From DATMYQ01 sp035560935 (GTDB taxonomy: Bacteria; Bacillota; Negativicutes; Sporomusales; Sporomusaceae), in contig DATMYQ010000304.1 of assembly GCA_035560935.1 (NCBI GenBank), positions 1 through 22,532 on the forward strand: a DNA stretch of 22,532 nucleotides, written 5' to 3'. Shown here piece after piece: positions 7,307 through 14,766 of this stretch; the first letter of the stretch is position 1; the number at the start of each line of letters is the position of its first letter. The position numbers were made by a program, and so were the translations under genes. The notes beneath the pieces were generated by a model. That model was given only the letters and a program-made list of their open reading frames with translations, was not told the origin of the DNA and made no database searches.

Positions 7307-8896
7307 ATGGCGGGCATCCTGCGTAAAATTCCGTTGTTCTACAAAATCATGATACTGACGATGGCGCTGGTTTTATCGGTGCTATCTATCGCCGGATTTT
7401 TTGTGCTGCGGGATGTGGCGGCGGAGGAACGCAGTGATCTGGGCCGCCGGGCGCTGGATATCGGCCGTTTGGTGGCGTCGGTGCCGGCGGTACAGAACGC
7501 TATTTTGTCGGAATATCCGTCGGCGGTGCTGCAGCCGATTGCCGAACGCTGGCGCCAGGCGACCGGTGCGGCGTTCATCGTGATTGCCAACATGGACCAG
7601 ATCCGCCTGACCCACCCCATTCCCGGCAACGTGGGGACGCCGCGCAGTGATTTATACCAGGATCCGGTGATCCGGGACGAGGAGTACGTATACGAAGGTA
7701 AGGGCAGCCTGGCACCCAGCCTGCGGGCCAATGTGCCCGTGTATGCCGCGGACGGCAGCAACCGGCAGATTGGTATCGTTTCCGTGGGTTTTTATATGGA
7801 CGACCTGCAGTCGATGGTCCGCAGCCATATTCGGGAACTTTTATACGCGTTCCTGCTGGCGCTGGTCGCCAGTGTGGCCGGAGCGCTGCTGATGGCCCGC
7901 AACATTAAGCAGGCCATCTTCGGATTGGAACCTTACGAAATTGCCACGTTGCTTAAGGAGCGGGTGGCGACGCTGGAAGCCATCCGGGAAGGGGTGGTGG
8001 CGGTGGATGTTCAGGGCCGTATCCGGCTGATGAACAATGAAGCGGCCCTGCTTTTGGGACTGAGCGGCGAACAGGCGGTCGGCATACCAATCCGCGACGT
8101 GTTTCCCGACAACCGGCTGGATGAGGTCATGAGTTCGGGACAGGCCTCCTGTGATCAGGAACAGCGGGTGGGAGACACCATTATTTTATCGCACAGCGTG
8201 CCCATTGTGGTGGATAACCAGGTGGTTGGCGCAGTGATCAGTTTCCGGGACCGGACGGAGATTTCCCGGCTGGCGGAGGAACTGACCGGCGTTCACCGCT
8301 TTGTTGACCTGATGCGGGCGCAGACGCATGAATTTAAAAATAAAATGCACACCATCGCCGGATTGATTCAACTGGGCCATTACGACCAGGCCGTGGATCT
8401 GATTGTGGACAGCTATTCCCAACAGCAGGGAATGCTGGAACAGGTGCGGGGCAAGATCAAGGATTCGGTGACTTTTGGCTTGATTATCGGCAAATGCAGC
8501 CGGGCCCGGGAACGGGATATTGAATTTATTGTGACACCGGATACCAGCTTCCATTCCCTGCCGGGGCGGCTGACCAGCGGTGATATGGTGATCATTCTCG
8601 GCAATTTGCTGGAAAATGCCATTGAAGCCGCCGGGCAGGCGGAACAAAAGCAAATTATCCTCGACATTGCCGATGATGACGAAGGAGTATGCATCCGGGT
8701 GACCAATACCGGCCCCGGGATTGCGGCGGAACTGGGTAACCGGATTTTTCAACGGGGAATTACGACCAAAGGCAGCAGCCGGGGATACGGCCTGGCGCTG
8801 GCGGCGGAAAAAATTCAAATTAACAAAGGAAGCATCACCTATCATAATTTAGATGCGGGCGGGGTGGAGTTTAAGGTATTTCTACCCCGGGAGTAG
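7307..8896 (+). CDS. CitA/DpiB/DcuS-family sensor histidine kinase
   Basis: A 529-residue membrane kinase. A first membrane helix spans about residues 14-35, an extracytoplasmic PAS-like sensor domain about 36-175, and a second helix about 178-198. Next comes a cytoplasmic PAS (about 215-320), the dimerisation segment with His341 in THEFKNKMH, and a HATPase_c domain with N box NLLENAIEA (Asn433 first) and a glycine-rich box near 489-495. In the sensor domain, QIRLTHP and GKGSLAPSLRANVPV match the carboxylate-binding elements of CitA and DcuS. Its place right after citDEF suggests it senses external citrate or a related di- or tricarboxylate. The start follows GAGGTG (7296-7301). It is paired with the regulator 35 nt downstream. 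Confidence 0.9.
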   Translation: MAGILRKIPLFYKIMILTMALVLSVLSIAGFFVLRDVAAEERSDLGRRALDIGRLVASVPAVQNAILSEYPSAVLQPIAERWRQATGAAFIVIANMDQIRLTHPIPGNVGTPRSDLYQDPVIRDEEYVYEGKGSLAPSLRANVPVYAADGSNRQIGIVSVGFYMDDLQSMVRSHIRELLYAFLLALVASVAGALLMARNIKQAIFGLEPYEIATLLKERVATLEAIREGVVAVDVQGRIRLMNNEAALLLGLSGEQAVGIPIRDVFPDNRLDEVMSSGQASCDQEQRVGDTIILSHSVPIVVDNQVVGAVISFRDRTEISRLAEELTGVHRFVDLMRAQTHEFKNKMHTIAGLIQLGHYDQAVDLIVDSYSQQQGMLEQVRGKIKDSVTFGLIIGKCSRARERDIEFIVTPDTSFHSLPGRLTSGDMVIILGNLLENAIEAAGQAEQKQIILDIADDDEGVCIRVTNTGPGIAAELGNRIFQRGITTKGSSRGYGLALAAEKIQINKGSITYHNLDAGGVEFKVFLPRE

Positions 8897-8931
8897 TTGA
8901 CGGTTAGAGCAAGAGAACGGCGGTGTGGGGA

Positions 8932-9615
8932 ATGAAACAGCGACATATCAAGGTACTGATCGTCGAGGACGATCCCATGGTGGCGGATATCAACCGTCAG
9001 TTTACGGAAGCTGTCAGCGGCTTTGTGGTAGTGGGAATTGCCCGCAATGGCCGCCAGGCGCTGGAAATGCTGAACAAACTGAAACCGGACCTGGTGATTC
9101 TGGATATCTCCATGCCGGAATTGGATGGTCTGGCGGTTTTGGGTCAACTCCGCAGCAAGGGGGTGCCGGTGGACGTGATTTTGATTACCGCGTCTAACGA
9201 CAGCGAGACCATTGGCCAGGTGATGCGTCAGGGCATCATCGATTATTTGATCAAACCCTTTAAACTGGAACGGTACCGGGCCACGCTGGAATCCTACCGG
9301 GATTTATATTTCCGGCTGCAGGACAAAGACAGTCTCAGCCAGCAGGATCTGGACGGGATGTTTGCGGCCAAAATGGCCAAAAACGGCGAAGAATTGCCGA
9401 AGAATTTTCATCCTCAGACCTTAAATCATATTGTATCCTTTTTGCAGGAAAAATCGCAGGCCCAGTCGGCGGAGGAAGTTGCTGCCGGAACCGGTATTTC
9501 GCGGGTCACGGCCCGGCGCTATCTGGAATATCTGGTGACCCAGGGGCAATTGCAAATGGTGCTGGAATATATTTCTGTGGGCCGCCCGGTGCATCGCTTT
9601 ATCATTAAGTCCTGA
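8932..9615 (+). CDS. CitB/DpiA/DcuR-family response regulator
   Basis: The product, 227 residues from the ATG at 8932, has an N-terminal receiver domain with the acidic pair in VEDDP, the phospho-acceptor Asp58 in LDISMPELDG, the conserved Thr in ITASND and Lys in LIKPF. The C-terminal helix-turn-helix has the CitB-family pattern SAEEVAAGTGISRVTARRYLEYL. It should activate citrate genes when phosphorylated by the upstream kinase. Neither candidate start has a clear ribosome binding site: ATG 8932 has GGGG only 1 nt away, and GTG 8923 is three codons earlier. The start is therefore uncertain by three codons. Confidence 0.9.
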   Translation: MKQRHIKVLIVEDDPMVADINRQFTEAVSGFVVVGIARNGRQALEMLNKLKPDLVILDISMPELDGLAVLGQLRSKGVPVDVILITASNDSETIGQVMRQGIIDYLIKPFKLERYRATLESYRDLYFRLQDKDSLSQQDLDGMFAAKMAKNGEELPKNFHPQTLNHIVSFLQEKSQAQSAEEVAAGTGISRVTARRYLEYLVTQGQLQMVLEYISVGRPVHRFIIKS

Positions 9616-9767
9616 GCACCGGATTACCGGCAAAGGACGGGATGTATCGGGACAAAAAAAGGTTTTTCGCTTGCGTGACGAATATCATTAATGTCAGCGG
9701 CTGTAACTCCGGAGTGAAGACCGGGAGACCGGCTGCTGAATAATGCTGTTTGGAACGGAGGATGACC

Positions 9768-10457
9768 ATGAGAAACAAGGTGGTACAATGTCTCGCCCTG
9801 TCCCTGATCGCATTTGGTGTGTTGCTGGGAGGCTGCGGCGGCGACAAAAAAGAAGCGGCCAGTCCGGCCCCGGCTGCGGCACCGGCCAAGGAAGAATCGC
9901 TGGCCAATCTGCTGGATAAGGGCAAAAACGCCCCCGGAATGACCTATGATTACGTGATGACCGGCAAGGACATGCAAATGAACGGAAAAATGTGGATTGC
10001 CGGGAAAAAGATCCGCAATGAAGTCACCGTCCAGAATATGAAGATGGTTTCGATTATCGACGGTGAAGCCAAGGTGGCCTATAACTACAACGCCGATCAG
10101 AAAATGGCCATGAAAGTTTCGCTGGACAAGGCGAAGGTTGCCGACGGTCCGGATCATTTCACCCGGGATGCCGATTTGACCCGGTTCAAAGTGCTGGAAT
10201 CGACGGTATACGAAGGGGTAAAGTGCAAAGTAGTGACCCGGGACGACCCGGAAAACAAAATAAAGGCGAAGATGTGGATCCGGGAGGATTATGGTTTACC
10301 GATGCGGGTGGAGAATGAGGTCAACGATGAAAAAATGGTTATCGAATATAAGAATCTCCAGGTAGGTCCGCTGCCGCCGGAAACCTTTACACTGCCGGCG
10401 GATGTAAAGGTTACGGATCTGGGACAAATGATGCAGCAAATACCGAAACAACCATAA
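9768..10457 (+). CDS. Lipoprotein, possibly LolA-like fold
   Basis: This 229-residue protein starts with a short lipoprotein signal peptide: positive MRNK, a hydrophobic core, then the lipobox LLGGC with Cys23 as the lipidated residue. An Ala/Pro/Glu/Lys-rich linker follows to about residue 46. The body (about 47-222) alternates short strands such as 'MTYDYVMTGKDMQMNGKMWIAGKKIRNEV' in part, resembling the half-barrel of LolA/LppX/RseB-type proteins; that fold call is a guess from pattern, not from a clear motif. The start at 9768 follows CGGAGG (9756-9761) with 6 nt spacing; ATG 9762 directly abuts it. No partner gene is adjacent; the next element is the Phe T-box promoter. The preceding 150 nt hold no feature I can support. 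Confidence 0.75.
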   Translation: MRNKVVQCLALSLIAFGVLLGGCGGDKKEAASPAPAAAPAKEESLANLLDKGKNAPGMTYDYVMTGKDMQMNGKMWIAGKKIRNEVTVQNMKMVSIIDGEAKVAYNYNADQKMAMKVSLDKAKVADGPDHFTRDADLTRFKVLESTVYEGVKCKVVTRDDPENKIKAKMWIREDYGLPMRVENEVNDEKMVIEYKNLQVGPLPPETFTLPADVKVTDLGQMMQQIPKQP

Positions 10458-10471
10458 AAATGACAAAAAGC

Positions 10472-10500
10472 TTGCATGGCGAAAATGTTTGTGATATAGT
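10472..10500 (+). promoter_or_regulatory. Promoter of the Phe T-box operon
   Basis: TTGCAT (10472-10477) and TATAGT (10495-10500) are separated by 17 nt. TGA immediately before the -10 box gives an extended -10 element. Transcription would start near 10507, ahead of the T-box leader. Confidence 0.75.
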
Positions 10501-10530
10501 ACTACCAGTATAAATTTTATATTTCTAAAA

Positions 10531-10813
10531 AGCGATGAAGAGGAAAAGTACGTTCAGGATCCTTTGTCACAGAGAGCCGGGAGAGATGAGAACCCGGTAC
10601 AGGGAAGGGACGGAAGTTCACCTCGGAGCTGGGTGCTGAAATTTTGGTTCCGGTTACGGAGCCAAAATGGTAGGTTGCCCCGGAGGCTTCCGCCGTTAAA
10701 AGGAGGGGGGTATCGGTTGGTGACAACCCGTACTCTGCAGAGATATCCGTTTTTCGGATAATAAAGGTGGTACCGCGAGAACTCTCGTCCTTTCCAGGAT
10801 GAGAGTTTTTTTA
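10531..10813 (+). ncRNA. Phenylalanine T-box leader with intrinsic terminator
   Basis: This is a classical tRNA-sensing T-box. The GAGGAAAAGTA opening (about 10539-10550) and AGAGAG with its GC-rich helix (10571 on) are typical Stem I elements. The specifier position, between GGAAG and ACCTCGGAG, reads TTC (10617-10619), a Phe codon. A small stem TATCCG/CGGATA (around 10744-10760) corresponds to Stem III. The conserved T-box AAGGTGGTACCGCG is at 10764-10777; its TGGT bulge can pair with an ACCA tRNA end, fitting an A discriminator base. The terminator stem AACTCTCGTCCT (10780-10791) with AGGATGAGAGTT (10796-10807) has one G-U pair and a U run. Uncharged tRNA-Phe should allow readthrough into pheA and the DAHP synthase gene. 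Confidence 0.95.
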
Positions 10814-10838
10814 TTTTGTTTTACTAAGGAGGGTCGTG

Positions 10839-11690
10839 ATGAAAAAGCACGAAGAAACGGTGATTCGAACCGGCTGCCTGGGTCCTAATGGGACTCACAG
10901 CGAAGAACTGGCGGCAACATTATTTGCCGGTCAAGGGCGGCGATTAGTACTCTATCCCTGTATTGATGCGGTGATTCAGGCGGTGGCGGACGGCGAGGTG
11001 GAGGACGGAGTGGTCCCCTTTGAAAATTCACTGGAAGGTGCGGTCAACATTACCATGGATACTTTGGTTCATAAGGTAGATTTATTTATCACCGCTGAAG
11101 TGGTGTGGCCGGTGAAAAATCATTTGATGGCCCGCTCCAGGAGTGGGAAGGTGAAAACTATTGTGTCCCACCCGCAGGCGCTGGCGCAGTGCCGGCGTTA
11201 TCTGGCGCAACATTATCCCGGCGTGGAAGTGAGAGCCATGGCCAGTACGGCGGAAGCCGCGGCATTGGTGGCCTCCGGAGTGGAAGGCCACGCGGCCATT
11301 GGCAGCCGGCGGGCCGCTCAGGTGCATGACCTGGAGATCATTGCCACCGACATTCAGGATGAAGCCAATAATTGTACCCGGTTTGTGGTATTGGGGAGAA
11401 CGCCGATAAAACCGGTGTCCGGAAAAGGAAAGACCTCTTTTGTCTTTCAAATTGATGGCGAGAAGCCGGGCAGTTTGTGGCGGGTACTGGAGGAATTTGC
11501 CCGACGGGATGTCAATCTGACCCGGATTGAGTCGCGGCCGGCCCGCACCGGATTGGGAGAGTATGTATTCTTTTTTGATCTGGAAGGCAGCATGGCTGAC
11601 GAAAATATTCGTGCCGCGCTGGACGCGATCCGCCCTAAGACCCGCTGGTATAAAGAACTGGGATCTTATGAAAAACAATCGCTGTGTTAA
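10839..11690 (+). CDS. pheA: Prephenate dehydratase with ACT domain
   Basis: A monofunctional prephenate dehydratase of 283 residues that converts prephenate to phenylpyruvate, the Phe-specific step. It has the opening LGPNGTHSEELA segment, VPFENSLEGAV, and the catalytic TRF motif at Thr180-Arg181-Phe182. The C-terminal ACT domain (about 200-275) contains the GSLWRVLEEFARRDVNLTRIESRP region, whose ESRP element is linked to allosteric Phe binding. No chorismate mutase domain is fused. The ATG at 10839 follows AAGGAGGG (10826-10833); GTG 10836 is too close. It lies directly under the Phe T-box, giving double control: transcriptional by tRNA-Phe charging and enzymatic by Phe. Confidence 0.95.
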   Translation: MKKHEETVIRTGCLGPNGTHSEELAATLFAGQGRRLVLYPCIDAVIQAVADGEVEDGVVPFENSLEGAVNITMDTLVHKVDLFITAEVVWPVKNHLMARSRSGKVKTIVSHPQALAQCRRYLAQHYPGVEVRAMASTAEAAALVASGVEGHAAIGSRRAAQVHDLEIIATDIQDEANNCTRFVVLGRTPIKPVSGKGKTSFVFQIDGEKPGSLWRVLEEFARRDVNLTRIESRPARTGLGEYVFFFDLEGSMADENIRAALDAIRPKTRWYKELGSYEKQSLC

Positions 11691-11746
11691 CTGCTGCGAT
11701 TAAAATAGTGATTAATAAAACAAGAAAATAAGAGGAGGAAACAAAC

Positions 11747-12763
11747 ATGGTGATTGTAATGAAACCGCAGGCAACCGAAGAACAGGTATTAAATGTAGAA
11801 GCGAGAATTGATGGGCTGGGTCTCAAGGCACAGCGAATCGCCGGTCAGTTTTGTACGATTCTGGGAGTGATTGGTGATAAGCGCCGTATTGCGGAGTTGC
11901 CCGTGGAAATCATGGAAGGAGTGGAAAAAGTCGTGCCGATCAGCAGCAGCTATAAATTGGTCAGCCGGGAATTCCGGCCCGAATCCAGCGTGGTAGACGT
12001 ATCCGGCATCAAAATCGGTGGCGGTGATCTGGTGGTTATGGCCGGTCCCTGCGCCGTGGAAAGCCGGGAACAGCTATTGGAATCCGCTCGAATCGTCCGG
12101 GCTGGCGGGGCGCAGTTCCTGAGGGGCGGCGCCTTTAAGCCCCGGACATCGCCGTACGCGTTCCAGGGATTGGAACGGCAAGGCCTGGAATACCTGGCGG
12201 AAGCCCGGGAGAAAACCGGTCTGAAGATTGTCACGGAAGTGATGGGTGTGGAAGCGGTGGATCTGGTGGCGGAATATGCCGATATGCTGCAGATTGGCGC
12301 CCGTAATATGCAAAATTTTCAGCTGCTGCGGGCAGTCGGACGTTGCGGTAAACCGGTATTGCTTAAGAGAGGCATTGCCGCCACTTTGGAAGAATGGCTG
12401 CATGCCGCCGAATATATTGTGAATGAGGGAAATGAGCAGGTGGTATTCTGCGAACGGGGGATCCGCACCTATGAGGAATATACCCGCAATACGCTGGATC
12501 TGAGTGCGGTGGGGGCGATTAAACATCTGAGCCATTTACCGGTGATCGTGGATCCCAGTCATGGAACCGGCAAATGGCGCCTGGTTCGTCCGATGTCCAT
12601 GGCGGCAGTGGCCGCCGGTGCCGATGGACTGATGATTGAAGTGCATCCTGACCCGGCTCGGGCCATGTCGGATGGACCGCAGTCGCTGACTCCGGAAAAT
12701 TATGCAAATTTAATGAAGAATGTGCAGGAATTGGCAGCCTTCTTGAAGAAACAGTCAGCATAG
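11747..12763 (+). CDS. aroF: 3-deoxy-7-phosphoheptulonate synthase (DAHP synthase) with N-terminal regulatory domain
   Basis: The 338-residue enzyme condenses phosphoenolpyruvate with erythrose 4-phosphate, the first shikimate-pathway step. Residues 1 to about 70 form the ferredoxin-like regulatory domain known from Thermotoga-type AroF. The catalytic barrel carries GPCAVESREQ, KPRTSPYAFQGL, GARNMQNF, LLKRG, CERGIRTYE and DPSHGTGK, which together supply the substrate and metal ligands. AGGAGG precedes the ATG at 11747. It is 56 nt after pheA with no promoter or terminator in the gap, so it should share the Phe T-box. Placing the entry enzyme under Phe control implies it is a Phe-responsive isozyme or the only one. 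Confidence 0.94.
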   Translation: MVIVMKPQATEEQVLNVEARIDGLGLKAQRIAGQFCTILGVIGDKRRIAELPVEIMEGVEKVVPISSSYKLVSREFRPESSVVDVSGIKIGGGDLVVMAGPCAVESREQLLESARIVRAGGAQFLRGGAFKPRTSPYAFQGLERQGLEYLAEAREKTGLKIVTEVMGVEAVDLVAEYADMLQIGARNMQNFQLLRAVGRCGKPVLLKRGIAATLEEWLHAAEYIVNEGNEQVVFCERGIRTYEEYTRNTLDLSAVGAIKHLSHLPVIVDPSHGTGKWRLVRPMSMAAVAAGADGLMIEVHPDPARAMSDGPQSLTPENYANLMKNVQELAAFLKKQSA

Positions 12764-12797
12764 ATTTTTAGCGCTGACATGGGGAAGGAACGAAAGT

Positions 12798-13763
12798 ATG
12801 AATGAACAACGGATGATGGATGCAGCCGAAACGGATGAACCGCTTCGGGAAGCGGCGCCTGCCCGCTTAGCCCGCATCCTGATCGTGGATGATAGCCCGC
12901 TGATCCGGCGGGTACTGCGTGATGCGCTGGCACCGGATGAATACACCGTGACGGAAGCGGTGGACGGGGAAGTGGCTTTAGGGGCGTTTCAGAAAGAAAG
13001 ACCGGACCTGGTACTGCTGGATATTACTATGCCCAAAATAGACGGCATTGCTGTTTGCCGCCAGATGAAGCTGCTGACGATTGAGCATCCGGTTCCCGTG
13101 TTGATGATCACCGGGCGGGATGACGAAAAGTCTGTGGAACGTGCTTTTACCGTTGGAGCCGATGAATACATTACTAAACCGATCCACCCCATCGTTTTGC
13201 GTCACCGTGTCCGGCGGCTGCTGGAGACGGAAAAACAACGCCGTTTATTGGAAAGTGCGGCGATGACCGATTATCTGACCGGCGTGCTGAACCGGCGGGC
13301 TTTTACCGAGCGGCTGCAGACCGAGGTTCAGCGAGCCCGGCGCCAGAAAATCAGTTTGAGCTTGATTATGACCGATATTGACTTTTTTAAACGAGTGAAT
13401 GATACTTATGGGCACCTTAGCGGTGATGAGGTTTTGAAAGCCTTCGCCAAGTGCTTGCTGGATGCTGTCCGTGTCTATGACTTTGCCGGGCGATTTGGCG
13501 GTGAAGAATTTGTGATTTGTCTGCCCGGCGCCAACAGTGAGCAGGCGTTGATGGTGGCGGAACGGCTGCGGGGGGCAGTGGAGAAATTTTCAATTCCGCT
13601 GACCGGCGATCAGGGCCACGTGTCGATTACCGCCAGTTTTGGGGTGGCGCTGCTGGATAATGAACGGGATACGGCGGAAGAATTGCTGGAAAGAGCGGAT
13701 ACCGCGATGTACCGGGCGAAACAGACCGGTCGTAACCGGGTGTGTGAGGTGAATAACAAATGA
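12798..13763 (+). CDS. Response regulator with GGDEF domain (diguanylate cyclase)
   Basis: The 321-residue protein joins a receiver domain (about 25-145) to a GGDEF domain (about 155-318) and should make cyclic di-GMP when phosphorylated. The receiver shows the acidic pair Asp31-Asp32, phospho-acceptor Asp75 in LLDITMPKIDG, Thr in MITGRDD and Lys in ITKPI. The cyclase has DYLTGVLNRRAF, TDIDFFKRVNDTYGH, the active-site GGEEF at 234-238, and an intact RVYD inhibitory I-site at 225-228, so product feedback is expected. A 25-residue Ala/Glu-rich N-terminal extension precedes the receiver. No histidine kinase is adjacent apart from the distant citrate-type one. It starts 34 nt after the DAHP synthase gene. 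Confidence 0.93.
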   Translation: MNEQRMMDAAETDEPLREAAPARLARILIVDDSPLIRRVLRDALAPDEYTVTEAVDGEVALGAFQKERPDLVLLDITMPKIDGIAVCRQMKLLTIEHPVPVLMITGRDDEKSVERAFTVGADEYITKPIHPIVLRHRVRRLLETEKQRRLLESAAMTDYLTGVLNRRAFTERLQTEVQRARRQKISLSLIMTDIDFFKRVNDTYGHLSGDEVLKAFAKCLLDAVRVYDFAGRFGGEEFVICLPGANSEQALMVAERLRGAVEKFSIPLTGDQGHVSITASFGVALLDNERDTAEELLERADTAMYRAKQTGRNRVCEVNNK

Positions 13764-13954
13764 TGGGGACGGAACGTAAAAACATACAGGCCGGAGTAAC
13801 GGTGCGCGTGGTGCAGAAACAACACCAGCGCACCGGTCAGTTAACCGAAGGCGTGGTTAAGGATATTCTCACCAACAGCGCGGTTCACCATCGGGGTATC
13901 AAAGTGCGCCTGATGGATGGAACGGTTGGACGGGTACAGGAAATTATCCGGTAA
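13760..13954 (+). CDS. ywbE: YwbE family protein (DUF2196)
   Basis: A 64-residue protein matching the YwbE family, with the hallmark order KNIQAGVTVRVVQKQ-QRTGQLTEG-VVKDILTNS-HHRGIKVRLMDG-VGRVQEII. The fold is probably a small KOW-like beta barrel, which could bind RNA; that is inference, and the family has no proven function. Its first ATG overlaps the stop of the GGDEF gene (ATGATG), and GAGGTG (13746-13751) lies inside the upstream gene, so translation is coupled. A start at 13763 is also possible. A terminator follows. Confidence 0.88.
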   Translation: MMGTERKNIQAGVTVRVVQKQHQRTGQLTEGVVKDILTNSAVHHRGIKVRLMDGTVGRVQEIIR

Positions 13955-13973
13955 TGATGAAAGAGTAAAGAAT

Positions 13974-14018
13974 CCCGGGATTGCCGCTGTAAATGGCGAC
14001 GCTCCCGGGCTCTTTTTT
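13974..14018 (+). terminator. Rho-independent terminator after ywbE
   Basis: CCCGGGA (13974-13980) pairs with TCCCGGG (14003-14009). An inner GCCGC/GGCGAC stem is possible and a run of seven T follows (14012-14018). It closes the unit that may begin at the Phe T-box. Confidence 0.8.
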
Positions 14019-14075
14019 TCAAAACAAGAGAATGGCACTTGCTTGCCGCAATCATGCAAAAAAAGTGAAGGTGTC

Positions 14076-14204
14076 ATGAACATTAAGACCTGGCGCGGCA
14101 GTGTTTTTGCAAAAATAACAAAGTCAGTAAATCTGCAAGAAGGAAGCCGGAAGGCTTTTGTTGAATTTCCTGAAAGAACAGTGCTGCGGACGAAAGTGCG
14201 CTGA
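14076..14204 (+). CDS. Possible small protein, 42 residues
   Basis: An ATG at 14076 with a weak GAAGG about 8 nt upstream opens a 42-codon frame encoding a basic protein (about ten Lys/Arg, no membrane segment). It sits in the 284-nt gap between the ywbE terminator and the GNAT gene. I recognise no family. Codon use is less G/C-biased than in its neighbours, so it may be chance or a remnant. Apart from the terminator, nothing else is supported in this gap. Confidence 0.2.
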   Translation: MNIKTWRGSVFAKITKSVNLQEGSRKAFVEFPERTVLRTKVR

Positions 14205-14238
14205 TTGTTGATTTTATCCCAAGGAGGGAGACAAATCT

Positions 14239-14745
14239 ATGGAAAAAAAAGCAGGACACGAAGACCTGCATTTAGTGCAGTTTGTGGATTTGACAGAAGA
14301 CCGCATGGAAGCGGTGTTACAATTGTTCCGGGACGGCGGTTGGGATGCCGGCAGTTTGTTTAGTGTACGTCATGAAATGCGGGCTTGTGTCCGAGGCGAT
14401 ATCCCGGGGTATATCCGGCCTCACTTTATTTTGGCGGTGGTGAAGGATCAGGTGATCGGAGCCGCGGCGTGGGCAGCGTCGCCGTGTTCTTTTAATATGT
14501 ATGAATTGTCCTGGGCCACCGTGGCGCCGGCGTGGCGGCATCAAGGAATCAACGCCCTGATGCTGCAGAAACGGCTGGAACAGGTGAGAGAACTGCATGG
14601 TCCGGGTCCTCTGGATGTGCTGGTGTGTACCTGGGTGAATGCTATGTATGCCCGGACCGGCTTTGTGCCGCTGCTGCCACCGGGAGAGTTTCATGACGAA
14701 AAGTCGACGGAAAGAATTTTACTAAAGGCGCATTTCGAAAAATAG
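14239..14745 (+). CDS. GNAT family N-acetyltransferase
   Basis: The 168-residue product has a GNAT layout: a central strand pair around HFILAVVKDQVIGAAAW, then ELSWATVAPAWRHQGINALMLQKRLEQV, which corresponds to motif A (acetyl-CoA pyrophosphate loop, normally Q/RxxGxG/A; here RHQGINA). A C-terminal VNAMYARTGF segment follows, with the Tyr and GF typical of the family's last helix. The acceptor substrate cannot be predicted. AAGGAGGGAG (14220-14230) precedes the ATG at 14239. It is followed after 21 nt by the M42 peptidase gene, so the two are probably cotranscribed. Confidence 0.85.
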   Translation: MEKKAGHEDLHLVQFVDLTEDRMEAVLQLFRDGGWDAGSLFSVRHEMRACVRGDIPGYIRPHFILAVVKDQVIGAAAWAASPCSFNMYELSWATVAPAWRHQGINALMLQKRLEQVRELHGPGPLDVLVCTWVNAMYARTGFVPLLPPGEFHDEKSTERILLKAHFEK

Positions 14746-14766
14746 CTCTGCCGGAGGAACCTGATA

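Noticed and set aside
8186..8845. 219-codon minus-strand frame inside the sensor kinase gene
   Set aside because: It lies opposite the HATPase region of an intact kinase, matches no family, and has no start signal.
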